Notes under the pieces: model-generated
Seen by the model: only the letters and a program-made list of their open reading frames with translations
What the model was told of the DNA's origin: nothing
The model's database searches: none
Assembly: GCA_019828595.1 (NCBI GenBank)
Contig: JAHQRK010000039.1
Coordinates: forward strand, 229,001-293,000
Source of the DNA: Aphanomyces cochlioides
Lineage: Eukaryota; Oomycota; Saprolegniomycetes; Saprolegniales; Verrucalvaceae
Length of the DNA stretch: 64,000 nt
Direction of reading: 5' to 3'
Translations under genes and position numbers: made by a program
Part shown: positions 9,247-20,006 of the stretch, piece by piece
Layout: the number at the start of each line of letters is the position of its first letter
How positions within the stretch are numbered: position 1 is the first letter of the stretch

Positions 9247-11673
9247 ATGGAAGCCGTGGCGTCGATCGCCGAGCTTGGCGCGGATGTCTCGGATGTGTAC
9301 GCTTGGGTGGATGCGCAGACGCGCGATACGACCGACAGATCGAAGCTGGAGAGTCTTTTGCCTGAACTGCACGTTCTCTCTCAGGAACTGAGCGCCACGT
9401 TGCAGAAACAGTTGGAGAGTTTTCCATCCTTTGGGAATCACGTGCAGTTGCTGGCGATCAAAACGCGCGCTCTCGACGACAGTTTGAACATACTCACGAG
9501 CGGTCTCTCTTGACATCATGCGATGGATTGACTAATGGAATGATGTCGTAGGCGACGACACGGCCAATTCGTTTGATACGACGTCGAATCCCTACTTGAT
9601 CCAGCTCCATGATGCAAAGAAACACATGCGTCAATGCATCCACGCGCTGGAGGAAAGTGCCGCGTGGACACAACACAGTCGACTTGTGACTCAAGCAGTC
9701 GCTGATGCGTCGATCACGTCTCTCGCGTCGCATTTGGCAGCCATGAACAAGAGTCTTCGCATTCTCAACACGATGCCAGGCGCTGCCGAGCGTGAATCGA
9801 CCATGAATCAGTGAGCTCCTTCTCTTCTTTTGCCATGCTGATACTGTGCCTTGTAGGATTGCAAAGCAAGTCGAAGAGATGGTCGTGCCGAAGTTGCAAG
9901 CATCACTAGCCCATGAGACAACAACGACGACTGCAATTGAAGAACTTCGAGGCATGCTGGCGATCTTCCGTTGTTTGAACAAGACCGACGTCTTCACATT
10001 CATTTATGCATCGACACGGCCAGCTTCGATGCATCGCTTGTGGTTGTCGCTCCTCACCGCGCCACCACCGTTGGATTTAGCGTCGTTCTATATGGAAGCA
10101 CATCGTTTCTTGACGCGAGAGTGGCAAATCCTCCAAGCGCTCTTCGACAGCAGCCAAGACGGTGACAGTCATGAAATGGCTTCAAATGTTTGGTTGGCTT
10201 TGCTTCAAGCAACCATGCAGCCTTGCTCGTTGGCGACGCACTTGTCACTTGACAATCTCGCATCCTTCTTCGACTTGACATTGGATTTCGGCCATCTCCT
10301 ATTGACAGAGTTTGCGCAATGGGATGGTACGGCCGCGCAGGCCATTTGCCAAGCAGTCTTTGGTCGATATTGGACATTCTTTGACTCGTTTTCAACGGAA
10401 GAGCGACATGTCTTGGAGCCACAAGTGCGTGCGATCGTGCCAAATGTCGTCGACGTGGATTTCGCATCGCATTTGGAAGAAACAATCAGCCAAGTGTGGA
10501 CTCAAGTTGAAAGTCGGGTTGAATTTGCAACGTCGTTTGCGAATGGGGCGTTATTGCCTGCCAGTATTGACGCCATCGCCCATATATTGGCTGTCATGGA
10601 AGCGGATTTGGTCCATCTCGAAGGGGATTTGGTCCAACTGGTTCATCAAGGGCAGAGCATGGACTGGGGCACGTTTCAGACGGCTCTAGCGCTTGTACAA
10701 AGCACAGGAGCGGTCCTTCTGAGCTCTCAGACCATGCAAACTCGATTGACACGTCGACTTTTGGATCGATTGGATGCTTGGCAATCGGTTTGTGTCGCTA
10801 TGACTTGAGGAAATGATTCACTTCTTTGTAGAATGGTCCTGATACGTTTGATCTTGTGAATTGCCAAATCGAAACAAAGTTACCTCGAGTTGTGATCAAG
10901 CTGTGGTGGGAGAAATCGCCATCCAAGTACCGCGACGTCGTCAAGCTCTACGAGACGCTGCAGCAATCACCCGTCTTTGGCTCGTTGTTCGAGAAATGGA
11001 CGCAGACAGTCCAACGTCTTTTGTACAATTCCGTCCTGAGTCCTATCCATCAGAGTTTCTTGCCTTTGCCGACCATGGAGACTTGGATCCAAGGGAGTTC
11101 GCAAGATGCGTTGCCGTCTTTCAGCATGTTGCCGCAGGTAAAGCTTGCTCTCCTTTTGTGCAGTTAGGTTGACGCCATGAGTAGGACTATATCACGTCAG
11201 TGGCAGATATCTTGCTCTCGTTGTTGCCTCAGTTGGAGGTTTTTGCAGAAAGCAGCGACTTGACGCAAGCAATGGCAGCTTCCAAGGACATGACACCGCT
11301 TTATCACGACGCTTGGGCTAAAGTTGCGCTTCAATTGCGTCTTGAAAATTCTTTGAAGTCGTCGTCTGGTTTGGAGGAACTAAGCGCTCCGGACAATAAC
11401 TTTGTCGATCGATGGACCATGACGATTGCATCGGGAACAATGGCTCTGTGGACATGCCATATTTTAAAGATCCCACGATTCAGTGCCTTGGGTGCTCAGC
11501 AATTGGCATGCGACTTGGGATATTTCCAAAACGTCCTGCTGGCTCTAGGCGTACAATTTCATCCCATTTTGCACCACATTCACCACAAGATGCAGCGACA
11601 GGATGAATGCTCCTGCACTAATTTGGATTCAACCACTCGAGGCCAGTTAGATTCAAGCTTGTCGTTCATTTAA
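9247..11673 (+). CDS. COG7: Conserved oligomeric Golgi complex subunit 7
   Basis: Five exons: 9247-9502, 9552-9810, 9857-10787, 10832-11137 and 11185-11673. The introns are 49, 46, 44 and 47 nt, and all joins keep phase. The product is about 746 residues, close to the ~770 of animal COG7. Recognisable COG7 features are the N-terminal helical region with the amphipathic segment LHDAKKHMRQCIHALEESA, a repeated heptad region, FRCLNKTDVF, the middle LPRVVIKLWWEKSP segment, and the typical ...FSMLPQ / DYITSVADILLSLLPQLE stretch spanning the fourth intron. COG7 is a lobe B subunit of the COG tether, which captures retrograde vesicles at the Golgi and is needed for normal glycosylation. An apparently alternative start 78 nt upstream lies 5' of the TCCGGATAA motif; I prefer MEAVASIAELG. 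The gene converges on the UBL-WLM-PUB gene with a 237 bp gap. Confidence 0.9.
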
Positions 11674-11910
11674 GCTGTTAACATGAGCATGTACAATTGA
11701 AGTTTGACTTAAAGGTAGTAATAATTGTCCTACACTGCGAAGCAATTAGTTGAGGTAAAGAGGGAAGGGAATAGAATGCTTACATCTCCCTCTACTATTT
11801 ACAGGAGCGCTTCGAGGGCAGCTTTGCCTAACCAGAGTAATCCTGGATCTTCCCTTGTTAAATTCCAATGGGTTGCATCTAGGAGACGAGCATGAACGAC
11901 CAAACTGGCT

Positions 11911-13582
11911 TCAATCGACTGAGCTACCTTCTTGAAATCCGACGCTTCTAAGAAATTCTGAACATGGTTGCCATTTTTTGCCTAGAGTTTTCTGAATGCG
12001 AGGATTTTCTTTCCGCACTGATTTGAATTTCGCTTCGTGGGGAGCATTCAAGATGTTTTCGAGTAGCTTTTTCAATGTGTTGACTGTTGCTTCACGGTCT
12101 GAGAATGGTTCAGTTTGAAGGGCAGTATGTAAGGCATGGATGGCACTGTGGACAAGCTGCACACGTTCACCACCCATGGCCAAGGCCATATCATCCCAAT
12201 CAGCCTATATAAAGAGATAAGAGGATACAGTAGAGCAATAATGCAGAACCAGTGGGGCCAAAGGCGATTCTTGTTGTTGGGTCTGTTCTTGTGGAATGGA
12301 CGGGGACACGTCGATGTCCGAGGTGATAGGCTCTGGAATTTCTGGCTGCAACACATTTGAAGTTACGACTGAAGCAGGAAGCGATGGTGGTGGCAGCAGT
12401 GGCTGTTGTTTTGGCTCATCTGCAGACTGGACAACGCTTTCTGGAGATGCCGGCAACTGCGGTGAAGTTGAAGGGGGCAGATGAGGAATCGTTTCAGAGA
12501 TGGAAAGCTCTCGAGCACTGGATGTCAACCGATGACTTGGCGGCTGAGGTGGCTGAGCGAGTCTCATCTCTTTTGGTTTGGTGGTAGTCATCGGTACGGC
12601 ATTGCATTCGTTTTCGACTTGGCGCATCAGTTGATAAAATTCACTGTTGTGATCACTAACGTCCTAAGAGAGCAAGGATTTAGCTTAAGAAGGTCCAAGT
12701 AGCACATACATTGTGGCTAAGCTCATGGTAGAGCACATTCTTGATGCTAAAACATGACAGATGTAAACCTTACTGCAAGCAAAAGCAGCACTTACTTTAA
12801 ATACTTGCGAAATCCCTGCAAGTCATCTGTGCGCAAACGAAGTAATATCCGTTGACCTGAAATTTTGAGATGATTTTTCGGTCACCCCATGAGAAACTCT
12901 ACCTTTATTTTCATTGAGCCCGAGGACACAAACAGGGTCGACACCAACTTTTCCATCGGGAAACATTTCAGCAAGTGTACCAACTTGCCATCTACGTCAA
13001 GAGAATTTAATGAGAAATTCTACACGATAGCTAACTTGTGTTTTGCCAACACAGCCAAAATGCCTGGATCTTGAGCCAAAGTTTCAAGAATGTTGCGCGC
13101 TATTGCTTCGTCTGGCAAGTTCGGCAAAGTCTACTCAAAGAAATTATCACGCACAAAATTTACAAGCTTGTCGTGTACCTCAATAGCATGGAATTTATAT
13201 GTTGTCGAAGCATACGCTCGTGCATTCAATTGTTCATTTCGGGCCTGGATGCTCACGACACGTCGAGATGCTCTAGACGAAGCCCATCATCACAACGACT
13301 TTGCAAACAAACGTACTTGATGTCGTGAATACGTTTGGCTTCAGCTTCTCGCGCGAGCATGTCTTGAATTGCACTTTCTGGCGGCAAAATGTGCAATGCA
13401 GCTTGTGTCGACGGAAAGATGAGGTCGTCGTCACCCAAAATTTTGCCTTTGACGATCAAACGTTGCTGCGTCGGTGGAATCTCAAGCTCTTGTTCAATTC
13501 TCTGCTTGATCTCGATCGTTCTCCGCGCATGGCCTTCCAAATCGATCTCGACATCCTTTGTACCTGTTCGGACGCGCAACAT
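11911..13582 (-). CDS. UBL-WLM-PUB metalloprotease (Wss1/SPRTN-like)
   Basis: Eight exons on the minus strand: 13582-13317, 13251-13179, 13130-13036, 12991-12903, 12856-12796, 12746-12710, 12663-12250 and 12204-11911. All phases agree, giving 442 residues. Residues 1-75 are a ubiquitin-like fold (QQRLIVKGKILGDDD). Residues ~90-235 are a WLM domain, with VGVDPVCVLGLNENKG and the zinc/active-site helix HELSHN spanning an exon junction. H202, H206 and H212 are the predicted zinc ligands and E203 the catalytic base. Residues 230-345 are a P/S/Q-rich linker. Residues ~360-435 form a PUB domain (AIHALHTAL...FKSVRKENPRIQKTLG), a module that binds the p97/Cdc48 tail. WLM proteases of the Wss1 family cleave DNA-protein crosslinks with p97 and ubiquitin/SUMO help, so a nuclear crosslink-repair role is inferred. 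Start chosen at MLRVRTG; an earlier M at 13612 is inside the promoter-like motif region. Confidence 0.9.
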
Positions 13583-13615
13583 GGCGAATTTCAAAATGCG
13601 CGAGACTTTCAAGCG

Positions 13616-13666
13616 TCCGGATAACCTGGAAATCCGGATAAGGATTGCTATTCGCCTTTATCCGGA
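13616..13666 (-). promoter_or_regulatory. Triple TCCGGATAA cluster upstream of the WLM gene
   Basis: Two forward copies (13616-13624, 13633-13641) and one reverse copy (TTATCCGGA, 13658-13666) lie 34-84 bp before the start codon at 13582. Core TCCGGA is palindromic. No known factor is assigned here. Confidence 0.5.
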
Positions 13667-14210
13667 CGCGTTGAATTCCAGGCGATTCGCGAAGTGATGC
13701 GACCGAGATGGACACCGCAACGACGCGTCGGTTGCGAAAGGAATGACTTGTCGGCGCGGATTCCTCGCCGCAAAGCCTTCCGTGGTTGCATGTTGCAGCG
13801 CTGAACGCTAGAGTGATACACCCAAGGAAGGTTTGGAGAGTTTGGGTCTTCAACAAGTGACCGTGGGTGAAGAATACATCCTGAGCCTCATGGAATAGGA
13901 TTACTCCAAAGCGCTAAAGGGATTGAATTCGCGTGTGTATTGTCGCTAGGAATTTGGTAAGAAACTCAATGGTGAGAGGCATTAGATCAGGGCAAAGTTG
14001 CAAGGGTTCTGGTACGAGGCATACTGGGGAGGACTGGAAGGTCAATCTCTCAAGAGCTCCAAGGACCCGCATCTACGACAAGGACTCGCATATCATTTCA
14101 CGCGACAAGCTTCTGTCTTGATCGTGTGACGTGAATCTTTCTTCAGTGCGTAGGCATTTGCGAGTCCGGGCACTCTTTCCTCGACTCCATGACACTCTCA
14201 ATATTGCATC
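13667..14210. other. Spacer
   Basis: About 540 bp with no supported gene; short frames on both strands lack motifs. Confidence 0.4.
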
Positions 14211-14522
14211 ATGTCTTCCTCGTCTGCGTTTACTTCCGACTAGTTCGTTGTCCGCGACTTGACCTTTCTCTTTTCGCTCGTCGCGTTTGCCTGCAGCACA
14301 TGTGCGACTGGCGTTATGATTGGCGACAACGCCTTCCTCGTCAGCTTCATCGCGTTCGTCTTCGTGTCTTTGTCTGCGTTGCGCCAAATCGGTGTCGCTT
14401 TCATGCAGCTCATCCTCCTCATACGCTCCACAGCTCATGAGGACGACAGCACCTACGTTGCCATTTCTGTCTGTGCAGTTCCTGCCGACGACAATGGCGC
14501 TCTTCCGGCTCAGATCAATTGA
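14211..14522 (+). pseudogene. Broken paralogue of the neighbouring four-helix membrane protein
   Basis: The frame starts MSSSSAFTSD at 14211, meets a TAG at 14241-14243, and continues FVVRDLTFLFSLVAFACS...GDNAFLVSFIAFVF to 14522. It aligns with the gene at 14579-15061: the first helix and the start of the second match (SLVSFGCSISATG, GDYAFLVSFI), then about 55 residues covering the rest of helix two and helix three are missing, and alignment resumes in helix four and the acidic tail (DDSTYVAISV against DDVYVASAVL). The premature stop plus internal deletion make it a pseudogene. It sits tail-to-tail with the intact copy, as expected of an inverted duplicate. Confidence 0.75.
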
Positions 14523-14578
14523 ATGTATTCATTGTGGTTAGCTCTACGATGAGTCCGCTTGCACTCTTGAAGCGATGA

Positions 14579-15061
14579 CTACTTGGTAGGAGAAACGAGA
14601 ACCGCGCTTGCGACGTAGACGTCGTCTTGAGAATCGGCCGCTTCAACCTCAGTCGGTGCGACAAGGACGAACTGCAAGACGATTGCGGTGACTTGAAGAA
14701 GCGCTGAGAGGAAGAGAAACACTATCGCGGCAATTGCAGCGTCAGGTAGACCGATCCACTCGGCGTAGTCCGAGACGGACAGACCAATGCCACCGCCAGC
14801 GAGTAGGGCCGCGACCAATCCATCCAGCACGACTTGAGCGTGACGGGAGAACGACACACTCTGGACGTACATGACAAAGTAGAGATGCTCCAGCGAGTAC
14901 GCGACGCCAATGAAGCTGACGAGGAACGCATAGTCGCCGGCAGAGCTACCCGTCGCGGAGATGCTGCAGCCGAACGACACGAGCGAGCAGAGTGCGACGG
15001 CATTTCGGACACTCGCGAAGCGGTTCGTTGGGTACGTCGTCAAGGCAGTCAAGGAAGGCAT
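14579..15061 (-). CDS. Four-transmembrane protein (MARVEL-like topology)
   Basis: Intronless, 160 residues from MPSLTALTTYPTNRF. The upstream in-frame extension to 15178 is not needed. Four hydrophobic segments lie at about residues 18-38, 44-66, 77-97 and 107-134, with short polar loops and an acidic cytosolic-looking tail (EVEAADSQDD). Size and four-helix topology resemble MARVEL or claudin-like proteins, but no signature motif allows a firm family call. Likely an integral membrane protein. A broken inverted copy lies just downstream. Confidence 0.65.
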   Translation of the reverse strand: MPSLTALTTYPTNRFASVRNAVALCSLVSFGCSISATGSSAGDYAFLVSFIGVAYSLEHLYFVMYVQSVSFSRHAQVVLDGLVAALLAGGGIGLSVSDYAEWIGLPDAAIAAIVFLFLSALLQVTAIVLQFVLVAPTEVEAADSQDDVYVASAVLVSPTK

Positions 15062-15486
15062 CAGTGTGCAAATTTGGAAATGAGCGACTGACTCATGACG
15101 CGCGGGTGTCCTGAATTCAGTGGTAAATCCTTGAAGACAACGCTGCCGAGTCGTCCATGGCACACTAAACATGACCAACAGTCTACAACCAAGTCAGCGC
15201 GAGGACATGTCAACTCCATGTTGAGGACGGACGGATTCAGCTCATCCACCGTTGATTCTCCTCTATAGACCTCATGGATGGCTGACAACGACTTGACCAT
15301 CTCCATCTTCACGACGGCGTCTCGAGCCTTCTTGACGACGTCTCGCAGTGGGAAGAGTGGGCGTCTTGGTGGTACGTAAACCACGCACCTAATCATCCAT
15401 CTGTCCGTTCCATCTGAAAGAGTCCTTTGGCCATTGGATCCATCGACGATTGAGAGCTTTCCATGACGGCGCGGGAGATTCAAATG

Positions 15487-15967
15487 CTAGAGAAAGCACG
15501 TTGGAGATCGCAGTAAGAACAAGTACAATTGAACCAAGTCCTTGTCGTCGGAAAATGGAAAAGCCCAAAACGTTTTCGCCGATGAGCTTCGGTTGTCCAT
15601 TGGCGACTTCAAAAATGTGGACATCCGGTGCACCATCAAAGCCTTGTGAGATGTCAGAAGCTTCATGTTCACCGCAAGCAAGCGCAACGACTTGGGCGGT
15701 GCATGTGACGCAAGCATTCAACAAAGCTTCGCTCGTTGCAAACTTATTGCCTCTCAACCACACACGATAGCTGTCGGACTCTGCATGGTTTTGAGCTTGT
15801 CGATTGTCAGGGAAGTCAGGCAGTTCGTCCTCGAGATTATGCCAGGTTTCAACATTTTCAGGAAACTCCGGCGCTGTATGGTTTGTCGTCAGTGTTGTTC
15901 CAGTCTTGCGAATTCCGTCTCTGCAATACCCGAGGAGGATGTCGAGGTACTCTTTCAGGTTTTCCAT
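15487..15967 (-). pseudogene. Kinase-like family copy A (broken)
   Basis: Starts MENLKEYLDILLGYCRDG at 15967. Its residues align with the start of copy B at 17348: both carry a run K.ATSE..L.A.VTC.AQVVA.AC..HEAS followed by PDVHI/PDIHI. After KLIGEN the main frame becomes nonsense, while the next frame gives WAFPFSDDKDLVQLYLF, the segment expected at that point, so there is a frameshift near 15560. That frame stops at 15487. An open stretch continues on the same strand to 15061 without recognisable similarity. The kinase-like C-terminal half seen in copy B is absent. Confidence 0.55.
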
Positions 15968-17347
15968 TTTCAAGAGTGTGATGGAGATGGCTGATGCTTC
16001 AAATGCATCACGTCGCTTAGAGTCAATGCAAAATTCAAAGGCAACGTCTCTTTGAGCTGATGAAGCAACGTCTCTTTCAGTGAATAGTGTTTTCAAGTGC
16101 TATGTCGAGTATTGTTCGAGCTTGTTGAGAGGCGGATATCACTATGTGTGTCCGAGCCAGATCAAAGAGACGATGAATTTTGATAAAGCAGAACTGCTTT
16201 CTTCAAGAGCTAATACATCAAATGTACTTTTGAAAGCGCATGGGATCCCCGCGCGATGGAAGTTTCGGAATTACATTGGGCAACACTGACTGCATTTCAT
16301 CCGGCGACGAGATTCACTTCTTCAACTCATGTTGATCGACGCTGCGAGCAGAGAATCTCGTGACTGAATGCAATGGTCGACAACTGTGGAGTTCAGTCAA
16401 TCGAGAAATCATGCTGTTGTTGTCGTTGTTGCCGTTTGAACAAGTATTTCTTTTTACTCTGTATCATCCTCTCGTCAGGTTCATTCCAAATTGGCACTTC
16501 CAAGAGATATAGTCTACCCACAACCTAATGGACACAAGACACATCTCTCATGGCCTTCAAACCTCCATTGTTCGAGCGGTCATTGTCATCACCAAGCAAA
16601 GGTGCTCACCTTGTCATTCAATGAGTTGACGGCGTCAAACAACGCTCCGGCTGATGGCCAGGACAGCGCAGTCGATTCAAGCTCTTCGAGAAAACGTGGT
16701 TCCCTCCTCATCGAGTGACGCTTTGCCTTCGAGACAGCCTCACGCCGAGTAGACTTGACTTGTCACGAAGGATTTGCGAGCAAAGCTAGTCATACCGAGG
16801 TCGGGAATATTTTCTAGGCCAACTAGTGTGGCTGTCCTAATCGCCAACATGAATAGCGTCGAACATACTGCAAACTAGAGCAGGATTGGATTGGCAATTG
16901 GTTTGACGTAATTTGGTTTTCCCTCAAGTAACCATGACTTGGCAAATCATATAGAAAGCCACCAACTACACACGCCACAAGGCATTACAAGTAGTTGTCA
17001 ATTTTGGAAACCCAGTGTGCTCAAGGAAAGGGCCTCATGACAACGCGACTCTAAAAGTTTTTTACCAAAAAGTGTGCATGCGTTTGTGATGAATCGAGAT
17101 TGAAATGGGAGCTGGCACCCTGAATTCTTGAGATCGGCGTTATCGTACCAGGCTCACTTGCAACAAGTCTACGAAAGTTGTGGATGTCATAAGCACCTCT
17201 TGAACGTCATGAAGAAATATTTTGAAATTTGAGTGAAATTATGGAAGACAAGTCGATGCATTGAGATTGAGTGGAGAACATTCAGTCAATTCACTGTGAA
17301 ATGTTCATCACAAGGCGGTTGGAGATCGACCAGTTGGCAAGATCAAC
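15968..17347. other. Gene-poor spacer inside the kinase-like cluster
   Basis: No supported gene. A ~45 bp stretch near 17145-17190 (beginning around ACCAGGCTCACTTGCAACAA) recurs in opposite orientation near 19590-19640, showing that flanking DNA was duplicated with the kinase-like copies. Confidence 0.45.
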
Positions 17348-18897
17348 ATGTCCATTTTCGAAAACAGGATGCTCGAGGAATATTTAAGCGAAACGCTGGG
17401 TCTATGCAGACGCGGACACCACTCCACTTCCGAGGATACCACACGTCAGCCATCAGTGTTTCCAGAATCAGTCAAACAATGGGAAACTATTCTCGAAGAC
17501 CTCCCCCAACTCAATGACAGACTTGCACGTCGAAATGACGAGATGGAAAACAATCACCATTGGCTTGGAGGTCGAAAAGTTGCGACCAGTGAGTCTCAAC
17601 TCACTGCCTATGTGACGTGTGTTGCCCAAGTCGTGGCGTCTGCATGTAGTGGCCACGAAGCATCTACGAGTACTCATGGACTCGCAGGGAAACCTGATAT
17701 TCACATTCCTCCAATAAAGTCAAGATGGTCGGGAGAGTGATTCCATTTTGGGACTTGTATGTTCATGACCACAGCTTGGTGGCTTTGTGGGAAGTAGGAA
17801 CTCAATCTCTACAACAAGGATCGACCAACCAGACGCTCCACGAACACTTTCAAGAACACCACGACGATGAGTATTGTATCTGCAACAACGGAGCATATAT
17901 CCTTCACCGAAAAGCATACGAAGTGATTGGAGAGATGAGTGAATTGAAGGTGGAGAATCAACTCAAGTATGGTTTTCTCACGACATGGCACTTGTGGTGG
18001 TTTCTGCGAACGGATGGTCGCACACTTTGGATTTCTCGATCGTTTGCCTGTGATACACGTGATCCGACAGTGTGCCAAGTGCTTGGTCGACTTCTTCTTG
18101 TAGCTAGGAATGACTTTGAGTTGGACGTGATATCAACAGTTCCTGTGGAGACAAACATGAAGAAACGAAAGTGCAGCTGCTCGGACTCCTTACCTTCATC
18201 TCAAGTCGATACGAAGTACTTGGTGAACGTGAGCCATTCAAGAACATATCATGATTTGTGTCAAGAGTTTTCGGTGTACATGAGAGAAATCAGCTCGGAT
18301 CCGAAGCGTTTGTCCGACTTCATGTCGTCCTTACAAAAGGTTTGGCTTGGGTATGGCCGCATTGGGAACACATTTAAGGCGACTGTGGATATGGGAGGCG
18401 ACAGACAACTGGAGGTGGTACTTAAAGTTGCCGAAAAATCTAAACTGAAAGAAGAGTTGGAATTAGAAGCGTACGTGTACAAGAAGCTCTCTCGATTTCA
18501 AGGCAAGTGTATCCGTTTCTTTTCCAATTTGCTTCTGTACTTGTGTACGTGAAAGATGTTGTTGATTGAGTTCTCATGTTTCATTCAGTTTAATTCAACG
18601 TGCTTGGTTATGAGTTACGAAGGCAAGACGATGAATAGGGTAGATGGCACGAGCATCCCGTTGTGTGTTCGCGAACGAGCATGGGATGACAACGTCAAGA
18701 TTGAAAATGCCGGCGTGGAGAAACTTCATTTCAGGAAACTGGATGTGTGCTGGAATGCACAACGTCAACGGATCGTGCATATTGATTTCGGTGTTGTATA
18801 TTTGAGAGATGGGAAGAGAAGAATTCCTTTGCAACGTATGTCCGTTGAAGACGATCGAGACCTTTATGATATCCTACGTCTCCCCAGTTGTGCCTGA
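17348..18897 (+). pseudogene. Kinase-like family copy B (fullest, broken)
   Basis: The most complete copy. Residues from MSIFENRMLEEYLSETLGL align with copy A. A one-base loss near 17711 relative to copy C shifts the frame, after which IPFWDLYVHDHSLVALWE, KYGFLTTWHLWWFLRTDGR, FSVYMREISSDPKRLSDF, WLGYGRIGNTFKATV, VVLKVAEKSKLKEELELEA and SYEGK follow. I know the order GFLTT..WFL, glycine loop, VVLKVA (ATP-lysine), then an IDFG segment, from FunK1-like and Crinkler-D2-like kinases of fungi and oomycetes. The final part at 18589-18897 has HIDFG, but the catalytic loop reads LHFRKLD where H-x-D is expected, so the catalytic aspartate is missing. I found no GT-AG intron that joins 18545 to 18589 in phase. 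No N-terminal Crinkler signal is visible. Confidence 0.55.
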
Positions 18898-19256
18898 AGT
18901 TCTTGTATACTGATGAGTATGGACTCATCACTTTGAGGAAACCCCACAGAGATGACGAGTTTGTGTGATGAGGTATTGAAGGATTGATATTGCCAAAACG
19001 AATAAAAGAGGTTTCGATATTGCTGTTTTGTCTCATCAGTCCGTTGATCAGCATGTAATGTGTTATCGCTGTGTGCGAAGAAACATTTTGCCTCCGGCAT
19101 GAGTTTGTAAGGTTCATGAGGCCTATTGAGGTTATCAACACATCGCAGAAACCTGAGAGTTCATGTGTCCTTTTAGCAATCAAGCTAGAAGAGCGACAAC
19201 CTGACTTGATGAACATTGCGTTTTGTGTCGAGGTGGCAACCGAGGAGGAATCCATT

Positions 19257-19375
19257 ACAGGTCAATTTGTGGTCAGGTCACGTGTCTGAAGAAAATGTTT
19301 TTGCCAGGTCACGCATAGGCCACACTCAGGTCATACCGGGGTCACACATTTTTTGAAGAGGTCACAGGTGAGGGC
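19257..19375. repeat. Clustered AGGTCA/GGTCAC hexamers
   Basis: Within ~120 bp there are about seven copies of AGGTCA or GGTCAC in one orientation, irregularly spaced (for example near 19259, 19271, 19276, 19307, 19328, 19339 and 19359). They lie between kinase-like copies, with no gene nearby. Confidence 0.5.
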
Positions 19376-19699
19376 GAGGTATCCACTTGCCAAGCTGATA
19401 TTTGGCTTCGTATATTTGTACTCAACGATCCACTGGTTGTTTTTCTTGTCTACATCTTTACAAAGCTCCTTGAATGTTGCCACAGAGTTCTAAACCAAGC
19501 AACTTGTCTGGCAGTTGTGGTCGATCTCCAACCGAGTTGTGATAAAAACTAAACGTATTATACCTTGCAATTGTCTCATACGAGTGCTGATGACATCCGC
19601 GACTTTCGTAGACTTGTTGCAAGTGAGCCTGGTACTGTACGATTGCGTTTTGTGGAAAAAGCTACACTGGGTCCAAGGAACATCCAAGAGAGTAAATGG

Positions 19700-19965
19700 G
19701 ATACACTTGCTTAAAAGCTTGAGAGCTGCTTGTACATTAACGCTTCAAACTCCAACACTTGACTTGAAATCTTGAGAGCTCCTTATACATGTCCACTTCA
19801 AATTCCAACTCTTCTTTCTGTGACTGGTGTCAGGTGCCTCGGCAATTTTGAGAACCACACATCCAGTTGTCTGTCGCACGAAGTCGGACAAACGTATCGA
19901 ATCCGAGCTGACTTCTCTTATGTACACCGAAAATACTTGACACAAATCATGACATGTTATTCAGC
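19700..19965 (-). pseudogene. Kinase-like fragment D, inverted
   Basis: Reads on the minus strand as CQVFSVYIREVSSDSIRLSDF, then directly the part matching the lysine strand of copy B (CVVLKIAE) and a helix-C-like segment. The glycine-loop region of about 75 bp present in copy B is missing. A unit of ~50 bp, matching ELEAYVYKKLSRF of copy B, is then repeated a second time in tandem (19700-19770). It is a remnant in opposite orientation to copies B and C. Confidence 0.6.
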
Positions 19966-20006
19966 AGCAATTTTTCTCTTAGGCGTTCTTTACACATCAG
20001 ACAGCG

